Both the position numbers and the translations under genes were made by a program. From Arion vulgaris (lineage: Eukaryota > Mollusca > Gastropoda > Stylommatophora > Arionidae): DNA of 64,000 nt. Within the stretch, counting starts at the first letter, position 1, and each line of letters starts with the position of its first letter. The stretch spans positions 69,786,366 to 69,850,365 of the forward strand of contig CM036758.1 in the NCBI GenBank assembly GCA_020796225.1. The letters are read 5' to 3'. Positions 56,721 to 64,000 of the stretch are shown here, piece by piece. The notes below the pieces were generated by a model. The model had not been told where the DNA came from and ran no database searches. It was given only the letters and a program-made list of their open reading frames with translations.

Positions 56721-56805
56721 CCAGAGCAGACCAGGTAGACCCATCACTATTAAATGAACCATTAACATAAAGACATACAATAGCATGCAAAAAGCAATAG
56801 CACTT

Positions 56806-56881
56806 GTTAACAAATACAGAGCAAGAGGAAGACTACGTAAAAGATGGAGCGACGGCATCAAGAACAGTCTTAATAAAATGA
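56806..56881 (+). pseudogene. LINE C-terminal codons interrupted by a SINE
   Basis: Reads NKYRARGRLRKRWSDGIKNS; related to 44100-44167. The SINE C insertion at 56882 breaks it. Confidence 0.6.
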
Positions 56882-57103
56882 TTTTTATTTTATTTTATTT
56901 TATTTTCCCATCCAGAAGCACTTGAGCTTTCAGCTCTTCGGTTCGGTGCCATGGACATCGTAACCCTTCGGTTCGGTGCCACTAACACCGTAAATCTGGG
57001 GAACCTGTGGCTTTTCTGCCAGCCCGTGGAATTGAACCGGCACTCACAGAGGGCTAGTCACCCGTAGCCCAACGCGCTACGAACACGCTGGACAGGCGGG
57101 CTA
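56882..57103 (-). mobile_element. tRNA-derived SINE family C inserted in a LINE tail, 10-bp TSD
   Basis: Flanked by AATAAAATGA (56872-56881 and 57104-57113). The A-rich tail complement is expanded as (TTTTA)n. It lies immediately after LINE codons at 56806-56880. Confidence 0.8.
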
Positions 57104-57372
57104 AATAAAATGAAATGAATAAAAGCTTATAAAGCGCATTAGAACAAGCACACACAAGATCACTACACCCCCCTCCCCCAACACTTCCATAAAGAAGCAA
57201 ACGATAAATGAGAAGAAGAGTAACAGTATACACACTTACTGACACAAGCATAACATTACAAATACGAACATAACAAACTTACAGAGCTATAAAACAGGAC
57301 AAACAAATACATGAACTCGAAAGCACATACACATACGTTATCATACTTTATTCCCATACTGTTCGTCTAGCT

Positions 57373-57827
57373 CACAAATTCCCAAACTTTTTCGGCCCAC
57401 CTCCCACTTTGCACAACATAAACTTTGTAGCGCCCCCCTCTACATTATAACAATTTGCCAACGCCCCCTTTATATATATACATGCTCCATTTCTCTTCGA
57501 CATAGAAAATTGATATATATATTTCTGTAATACATGGTCAATTTTCAAAGGATTATATACATGAAATAGAAAATTGATGAAAAAATGGATCTTGTAAAAC
57601 GGGCATAAGATGAATTAAAATGCAGAATTAAAAATTTTAAATGATTATTCAATCGCAAAATCAGGAAAATAATTTATTTTAAAATATTTATTATTAATTT
57701 TTTCTTTAGGAGCCACCGACCCCTAATCGTCTGAAAACCCCTCAAATTCTTCTGAACCCACTATCGCCCTCCTAGAACGCTTCAGCGCCCACTGAGGGGG
57801 CGGTACCGCACACTTTGAGAAACGCTG
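57373..57827. mobile_element. Non-autonomous hAT element, 455 bp, 8-bp TSD
   Basis: Ends CACAAATTCCCAAACTTTTT and, in complement, CAGCGTTTCTCAAAGTGTGC, the CAGNGTTTCTCAAA pattern common to hAT (Charlie-like) ends. A perfect GTCTAGCT duplication lies at 57365-57372 and 57828-57835. The interior is AT-rich and non-coding. Confidence 0.85.
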
Positions 57828-58211
57828 GTCTAGCTTCTGGAATATTCCATTTTTTTTACCCCAGACAGAACTGAATAACAATACGTTGCTAAAAATTTGC
57901 AACGGTTGCAAAACTTTACAAGACAATACAAAAACATTAGTTATTTGCCGTCTGCATTGTTCCTGATTTAGCTATTTTAATCAAACATCTTTTGTATTTC
58001 TCTCTGCTTTTGTTTTCCTTGTGTTTTATTGTTATTGATTTCATTTATAATTTGTGAGACATTTTTTGTTGTTGAAGAAATCTTCATACAAATTGTTTGT
58101 ATCTTCATCTTTGTCTGTGTTCGCTTTTGAATAACCGCCATAAATAATTCTTTCCGTTTGTGTGATCTCAACAAATGACCGTATGTGTCTTGGGCTATAT
58201 ATTTTGAGGTG

Positions 58212-58451
58212 CCTGTGTGTTGTCAGGGCTAGTAAGGGGAGCAAAGAATAGTAACACTGCGAACTACAAGACATACCGTAAGATGCAACTGAGGTAGGCG
58301 CCTAGAGAATAAAGAACGATGCAAAAATCGGATATGTTGGTCTACTTGTAGGCGCTAACTGGCATAACGTACAATCGCTCTTAGGCTCATATCAGATACA
58401 AATCACAAAGAGTGGTTAACAAGTGGTGGAAATGGAGTGTTTAAAGAAGAA
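58212..58451 (+). mobile_element. SINE-like family B, plus strand
   Basis: From tgtgttgtcagggctagtaa through gcaaagaatagtaacactgc to a short gaagaagatt tail. Confidence 0.7.
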
Positions 58452-58698
58452 GATTCAACCCATCAAGAAGAAGAAGATATTTTGAGGAAGAGGGTTCTAG
58501 TGGGCAAAGTAGTCAAGACGTTTAAGTTGTGTTCTGAAGGCCTGGGGTTCGAATTCTACCACATCTTTCCGTTCTCGAATGTTGCAGTTCTTCAACAGTT
58601 AAAATACATGTTCAAAATAATGAGAAAAAAGGACATCGTTTTTGAGTTTGATCATCTCCAATCTTCATCATTTCTCGTGTAGTTAATGTGACGGTTCC

Positions 58699-58949
58699 CT
58701 TCTTCTTTGCGTTCGTTCTTTACGAGCAATTTGAATCACTCTTTGTGATATGTTTGATCTTTGCCAAGAACGTGTATACGTTGCACATTGGTTTGGTAGG
58801 CCCCTAAAGGTATAGACTTCTACACGTTTAGAACACATGCATTCGATTTCAGCCAAACCTTCTTATATGCCTTTTACAACATGCGTGACAGGTAACAGTG
58901 GTTCTATTCTTTACGCCCCAAATTTGGGCCCCGGCAACCACTCGGGCGT
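58699..58949 (-). mobile_element. SINE-like family A, minus-strand copy
   Basis: From cttcttctttgcgttcgttc to caaccactcgggcg, full length. Confidence 0.8.
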
Positions 58950-59087
58950 ACAAATGTGGCAACTAATCAAGAGAGGGGAGAACGGATGTCGAAATTCGCA
59001 TGTATAAACAAAATGGCGTTCCATGACATATTAAATTCTAGTCTACGTCAATCACATAACTCTTGCATCCTTAACTTCCTCTTCCAG

Positions 59088-59208
59088 ATGTGAACCCTGT
59101 GTGCTATGACGTCATCTTCAAGGACTCTCCTCTTCATAAACTGTCTGGCCGTCCAGGATCTGTTCTGCAGGTGCCAGGATCAATACATCCAGACACGACC
59201 CGGCCCAG
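59088..59208 (+). CDS. Candidate internal coding exon of an unidentified gene
   Basis: A stretch of 121 bases is bounded by a pyrimidine-rich acceptor (ttcctcttccag) and a donor (ggcccag/gtcaga). The frame starting at 59090 is open through the exon and reads VNPVCYDVIFKDSPLHKLSG at its start, then a Pro/Gly-rich segment. Codon use is more GC-rich than the flanks, and the residues look like real protein rather than repeat translation. An alternative donor lies at 59170/59171 (ctgcag/gtgcca). I do not recognise the family, and no partner exons are visible within the window, so the neighbours must be outside or behind large introns. It is not obviously part of the nuclear receptor. Confidence 0.4.
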
Positions 59209-59489
59209 GTCAGAGTCATACATACGTATCAGCTACATAAATGGCATTTCAAACTTCCCAGTTTTAAGGATGTAGGGCGTGATCAGAAGCGTAGCCGTCC
59301 CTGGGGGCAACTAATGTCCTGTAGTTTTTAAAAAAATAACATAGACTAATCCTGCCTGTCTGAAACAGTGACAATAAATTTTAAACAAAATCTAACGTCG
59401 AGCAAGAACGTCTTCATTTATATAACAACACAATAATAATTAATGATTATTAGATGTTAAATATTGCAAACATTCATCAACTGATGTCT

Positions 59490-60250
59490 GCGCAGAATAG
59501 AGGGGCTGAGATGGTATGATAGGGTCACAAATGAAGAGCTTATGGAGAGAACAAGACAGATTCCAGTGAACTAAGAGAGGGACTGAGATGGTAAGATAGG
59601 GTCACAAATGAGGAACTTATGGAGAGAACACAACAGATTTCAGTGAACCAAGAGAGGGACTGAGATGGTAAGATAGGGTCACAAATGAGGAACTTATGGA
59701 GAGAACAAGACAGAATAGAGGGACTGAGATGGTAAGATAGGGTCACAAATGAGGAACTTATGGAGAGAACACAACAGATTTCAGTGAACCAAGAGAGGGA
59801 CTGAGATGGTAAGATAGGGTCACAAATGAGGAACTTATGGAGAGAACAAGACAGAATAGAGGGACTGAGATGGTAAGATAGGGTCACAAATGAGGAACTT
59901 ATGGAGAGAACAAGACAGATTTCAGTGAACCAAGAGGTTTAAAAAGACGCTGACACAGTATAGAACACACGTCGAAAAAACTAGATGGGAATATAAAAAG
60001 AAGGGTCCTTTCCGGGAGCACACAGGGACATTGAAAGACAGGGAGGCCTAGAAATACATGGAGACGAGATTTGGAGGCAGAGATCAACAAAATAAAGAAG
60101 AGTTGGAGAGAGTTGCATGAGATTTCTAAAGATATGAATACTTGGCATGAGTTGGTTGAGGGCATATGCCCTAATCCGGATTACAAAGACAGAGCGAGAG
60201 AGATGATAAATATGTGTAGTTATAAGAAATATTAATAATAATAATATTAG
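59490..60250 (+). pseudogene. RTE-like LINE C-terminus with internal tandem expansion
   Basis: RIEGLRWYD and VTNEELMERTRQIPVN codons (compare 3316-3760) recur about five times between 59497 and 59930 in units of about 64 and 78 bp. The remaining tail follows (59935-60180) and ends in (AAT)n. Confidence 0.65.
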
Positions 60251-60279
60251 TAATAATACTGATACTCATATTTGCCTTT

Positions 60280-61240
60280 ATGACACCGTGTTATCTACAC
60301 AGATTGCTGGGAGTAACAAGAAGAGACCGGTTTGAAAATGAAGACATCAAGGGAAAAGTGGGTACAACATCAGTACAAAACTTCATCAAGAAACAACAAA
60401 TTAAATGGTTCGGCCACATAAGCAGATTACCAACAGACTCAAAGAGCAATGTTACTCCGATACAGTGGGCCTCAAAGAGCAATGTTACTCCGATACAGTG
60501 GGCCTCAAAGAGCAATGTTACTCCGATACAGTGGGCCTCAAAGAGCAATGTTACTCCGATACAGTGGGCCTCAAAGAGCAATGTTACTCCGATACAGTGG
60601 ATACAAAGAGCAATGTTACTCCGATACAGTGGATACAAAGAGCAATGTTACTCCGATACAGTGGATACAAAGAGCAATGATACTCCGATACAGTGGGCCT
60701 CAAAGAGCAATGTTACTCCGATACAGTGGATACAAAGAGCAATGTTACTCCGATACAGTGGGCCTCAAAGAGCAATGTTACTCCGATACAGTGGATACAA
60801 AGAGCAATGTTACTCCGATACAGTGGGCCTCAAAGAGCAATGTTACTCCGATACAGTGGATACAAAGAGCAATGTTACTCCGATACAGTGGGCCTCAAAG
60901 AGCAATGTTACTCTGATACAGTGGATACAAAGAGCAATGTTACTCGATACAGTGGGCCTCAAAGAGCAATGTTACTCCGATACAGTGGGCCTCAAAGAGC
61001 AATGTTACTCCGATACAGTGGGCCTCAAAGAGCAATGTTACTCCGATACAGTGGATACAAAGAGCAATGTTACTCTGATACAGTGGGCCTCAAAGAGCAA
61101 TGTTACTCCGATACAGTGGATACAAAGAGCAATGTTACTCGGATACAGTGGATACAAAACAAAAGGAGACCACGCAAAAGGTGGACCTCAGAGATAACAG
61201 AGGAGACAAAAGACTGTCTATGAAGCGCACACAAAAGCCC
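60280..61240 (+). pseudogene. LINE C-terminus with a 32/33-bp tandem array inside the ORF
   Basis: The N-side reads LLGVTRRDRFENEDIKGKVG then FIKKQQIKWFGHISRLPTDS. From 60440 the next codons (QRAMLLRYSGYKE) are tandemly repeated about 22 times, and the C-side resumes at 61150 with NKRRPRKRWTSEITEETK. The LINE ORF is therefore split by its own amplified segment. Confidence 0.75.
60440..61160. repeat. 32/33-bp tandem array inside a LINE ORF, about 22 units
   Basis: Two unit types alternate irregularly: caatgttactccgatacagt + gggcctcaaagag (33) and the same + ggatacaaagag (32). Confidence 0.95.
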
Positions 61241-61369
61241 TTTCTAGAAATCTCTTCTTATCCTGACGCTGTGAGGCAAAACAGGATTGGAGAATAGAAG
61301 AAAAAAGGTTGTAATAAGTTGTGTAGCGTAACATTGTTACTATTGTCTATTGTATTTCCCCAGGTAGAA

Positions 61370-61700
61370 GATGTAGTTGGATGTCCATTCTTGCCGTTAA
61401 GCGTAGGGGTGGGAGCTTTAATTTGCCTTCTAGGGTCAAATGAGTCGCCCTTGTTGTGTTATATCCGTGTTTATGTAGTGTGGTCTTGATATTGTCTACC
61501 ATCTTTTCTTGGTCTTCCCTTAGCTCTAGTACTCTATCTCATTTTATTGTATGCTGTTATTGGTGGTTGGTTGTATTTCATTCTCATTAACTGTCCAAAC
61601 CACTGCATTTGTTGTCATTCGATGTATTCGGTGCATGAAGTTATGCCCACTCTGCTTCTGATGTCCTCATTTCGTAGTCTATCTACGTTGTTACTAGTAG
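61370..61700 (-). pseudogene. LINE 3' remnant, minus-strand copy of the 11300-11690 family
   Basis: It is the reverse complement, with changes, of 11560-11690 (gccgttaagcgtaggggtgg, gtgttatatccgtgtttatg). Further right come ORF codons in complement (cattaactgtccaaaccact). Confidence 0.65.
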
Positions 61701-62330
61701 TTTAAAGTTCTAAAGCGGCACGAATTGGCTCCATTGCATCGGGATTTACCAAAATGGCTCAGTCACTCTCGTATATCTGGACAATTATTTTCCGAATTTA
61801 AAAAAAATTTTAAACAGGGCGAAGCACCGATGGGGGGAGAGATTGCGTTATAGATTGTTTTATATAACGAAGAAAATGTAGAGAAAACATACACATAAAC
61901 ACAACTATAAATATTGTTTATTCTTTTCATCAGTAGTCATGTTGTTCTCTTACATTAGGTCATCACGTTACTGCAACCTTTAACCTTACTCTCTATTGTC
62001 CCATATTGTCCTAACCTCAGCCCCAGGGGTAGACGTTCTAGTATTAAGATGACAGCTATACTTTTTCCATTTTTTTCCTTCTGTTTCGAGATCCTGAAGT
62101 AGAGTCCAATACTAAAATAGTGGATACCCTAGTAGATTATTATGTGCTCTAGGGGTGGGGGAAAGATATTTTGGGACATATTTCCTAATTTTATCAAATC
62201 TAAATATAGAGACAGAAAATGTATTAACCCTTCGACCTTCTAAGCTATTAGACTGGCTCCCGGTATGTTACAATACGTTAGATAAGAAAGCTTTATAGAA
62301 CAGACTTTCTTTGAGCTTATAAAGTGTCAT
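61700..62330. other. No recognisable feature
   Basis: AT-rich spacer between two LINE remnants; no ORF or repeat recognised. Confidence 0.4.
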
Positions 62331-62759
62331 TTACTGCTCTGTTATTTCTGGTCTACCTTGTGTGAACGAATTTAGCTTTGTACCCACTGTATCGGAGTAA
62401 CATTCTATTTGAGGCGTTGTACCACTGTATCGAGAACATTCTTGTTGAGCTTTGTACTCACTGTATCGGAGTAACATTCTATTTGAGGCGTTGTACCCAC
62501 TGTATCGGAGTAACATTCTTGTTGAGGCTTTGTACTCACTGTATCGGAGTAACATTCTTGTTGAGGCTTTGTACTCACTGTATCTGAGTAACATTGCTCT
62601 TTGAGGTGCACTGTCTGTTTGTAATCTGCTAATGTCTCCGAAACATTTAATATGTTGTTTCTTGATGAAGTTCAGTATTGACGTCGCACCCACTTTTTCC
62701 AGATGTTCATCTCTAAACCGTCTCTTCTTTCCCATTTTCTTGATGTTTCCTATCAACAA
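62331..62759 (-). pseudogene. LINE C-terminus with a 39-bp tandem array inside the ORF
   Basis: The minus strand reads KKRRFRDEHLEKVGATSILN and FIKKQHIKCFGDISRLQTDS. SAPQRAMLLRYSEYKA follows and is then repeated. This is the same LINE family and the same breakpoint as 60280-61240, but with 39-bp units. Confidence 0.7.
62375..62610. repeat. 39-bp tandem array inside a LINE ORF, about 6 units
   Basis: aacattcttgttgaggcttt then gtactcactgtatcggagt; the complement shares tgttactccgatacagtg with the 60440 array. Confidence 0.92.
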
Positions 62760-62829
62760 ATATTCATGTCCATCTCATGCCTGTTTGGCTACTTTATATA
62801 AATTAACTGTTCAAGGCTTCTGCTTTATA

Positions 62830-63292
62830 TTCTTCTTCTTCGAGCGCTCCACGTAGGACACTTGTAAACAACACTTTGTGATTTGTGTGGATCTGAACAT
62901 AAAGCGATTATACGTTGTGCCAGTTATGCGCCTACAAGTAGGCCAACGCATCCGATTTCTGCGCCGCTTTTTATTTACTAGAGTAGCTTCCATAGGCCCC
63001 TAACTCAGTCGCCTCTTTTTTTCCCGATCCAGAAGCACTTGAGTTGAAAGCTCTTCGGCTCGGTGCCACGGACATCGTAACCGTTTGGTGCCACGAACAC
63101 CGTAAATCTGGAGAACCTGTAACTTTTCTGCCAGTCCGCGGAATTGAACCCACACTCACAGAGGACTTGTCACCCGTAGTCCAACGCTCTACGAACACGC
63201 TGGGCAGGCGGGTCAGTCGCCTCTTACGACACGCCTTGTAGGTCGTGGTCTTACAATTCTTTGCTGTCCTTGAGGGTCCCATTAACACACAT
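62830..63292 (-). mobile_element. SINE-like family B, minus strand, interrupted by a family C SINE
   Basis: B sequence runs 62830-63017 and continues from 63213 (tcagtcgcctcttacgacac) to about 63292. The interruption is a complete family C element. Confidence 0.75.
63018..63212 (-). mobile_element. tRNA-derived SINE family C, complete copy, 13-bp TSD
   Basis: Flanked by TCAGTCGCCTCTT at 63005-63017 and 63213-63225. Read on the minus strand it starts ccgcctgcccagcgtgttcg, has an A box TAGAGCGTTGG and a B box GGTTCAATTCC, and ends in a poly-A tail. Length 195 bp. Confidence 0.88.
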
Positions 63293-63299
63293 TCCTACT

Positions 63300-63860
63300 T
63301 TATATTAATGTCTGGGATGTTCAAGTCGATCTCAGATATTGACATGCGTTTCGTGTGAACATATCTATTTGAAGTGGCAATTGAAATTTAAAGTAGTCTT
63401 GTAGCGGAACAATATCGTCAATATTACTCGAATTTATATTTTTTACTTAACATAATATCCTTGTTATATTTATAAATGAGTCACGTTTTCCTTAAATAAA
63501 AGTATTTTTTTTTGTATCCAAGATATTTCTAGACAGGATAAGTTTTTTTCCCACGATCTTCCGGTCTCAGTGCAGTAGTTTTCAATATAGGTTATTCATT
63601 TCATGTTTTCGACAAAACTATATTTATATTTATAGTCATACCTAGCATTGAAAGCTTTTACAGGCGTCCATGTTCACTGGGTTGGAAAACAAAGTTATAT
63701 CCTGCATACCTCATTCAAACTTTGATAATACGCTTCCTGGATCCTGCTTTTGGAGAATGATTGCTCTCTGTCTCTCTCTCCCACTCTTTCTCTTTTGTAT
63801 GTTTGTTAACCTGATTGGATCCTCAACCATCTCATGTCAAGTATTCTATCTTTACATATC
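63300..63860. other. No recognisable feature
   Basis: AT-rich sequence with a short CT run (63770-63795) before the terminal 30-bp array. Confidence 0.4.
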
Positions 63861-63864
63861 TCTT

Positions 63865-64000
63865 GCAGATTCTTCCACCCCTTACATATATCGTACAGAT
63901 CCTTCCAGCTCTTACATATCTCTTGCAGATCCTTCCAGCTCTTACATATCTCTTGCAGATCTCCATCCTAATACTCTTGCAGATCCTTCATCCTTACATA
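63865..64000. repeat. 30-bp tandem repeat running off the window end
   Basis: gatccttccagctcttacat then atctcttgca repeated at least four times; the last units are truncated. Confidence 0.9.

Noticed and set aside
1..64000. Functional tRNA genes at Pol III box motifs
   Set aside because: A and B boxes occur only inside 195-280 bp SINEs; no complete cloverleaf with acceptor-stem pairing was seen.

Overview
This 64 kb window is animal nuclear DNA. It is AT-rich, intron-rich and dominated by repeats, with no operons or bacterial gene layout. A spliced nuclear-receptor gene, RTE-like and I-group-like LINE remnants, several tRNA-derived SINE families, cut-and-paste transposon relics and dense micro/minisatellites fit a large lophotrochozoan genome. 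A mollusc, possibly a cephalopod, is my best guess, but nothing in the sequence proves the taxon.

Only one protein-coding gene is convincing. Two plus-strand exons (22491-23786 and 33405-33649), separated by a 9.6 kb intron, encode about 504 residues. They give a Ser-rich N-terminal region with two LXXLL motifs and a CtBP-type PMDLS motif, followed by a complete nuclear-receptor ligand-binding domain (LBD) ending in an AF-2 helix. No zinc-finger DNA-binding domain is visible. The position of the single LBD intron and the local sequence resemble NR0B (DAX-1/SHP) best and NR2E second. A second, unidentified exon candidate lies at 59088-59208.

Layout: 1-5.7 kb holds dispersed repeats, a 21-bp minisatellite and LINE/SINE fragments. 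5.7-10.7 kb holds a 19-bp array, a decayed Tigger/pogo transposase, a 41-bp array and an RNase H-bearing LINE. 10.7-19.5 kb holds LINE tails, a hAT transposase tail split by a SINE, a piggyBac-like MITE and microsatellites. 19.5-35.5 kb is the nuclear-receptor locus, whose intron carries a hAT MITE and a 658-bp inverted-repeat element. 35.5-43.8 kb holds SINEs, a GC-richer duplicated block and a 20-bp array. 44.2-47.7 kb is a 3.6 kb satellite of 47/48-bp units. 47.8-64 kb is a mosaic of SINEs, LINEs and minisatellites.

The repeats record their own history. Six or more insertions keep recognisable target-site duplications, several are nested, and three tandem arrays of different unit length appear to start at the same short segment of a LINE 3' ORF. 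I found no new defence, toxin or multi-gene system. The most notable items are the DBD-less-looking receptor and the recurrent birth of tandem arrays inside LINE coding sequence.
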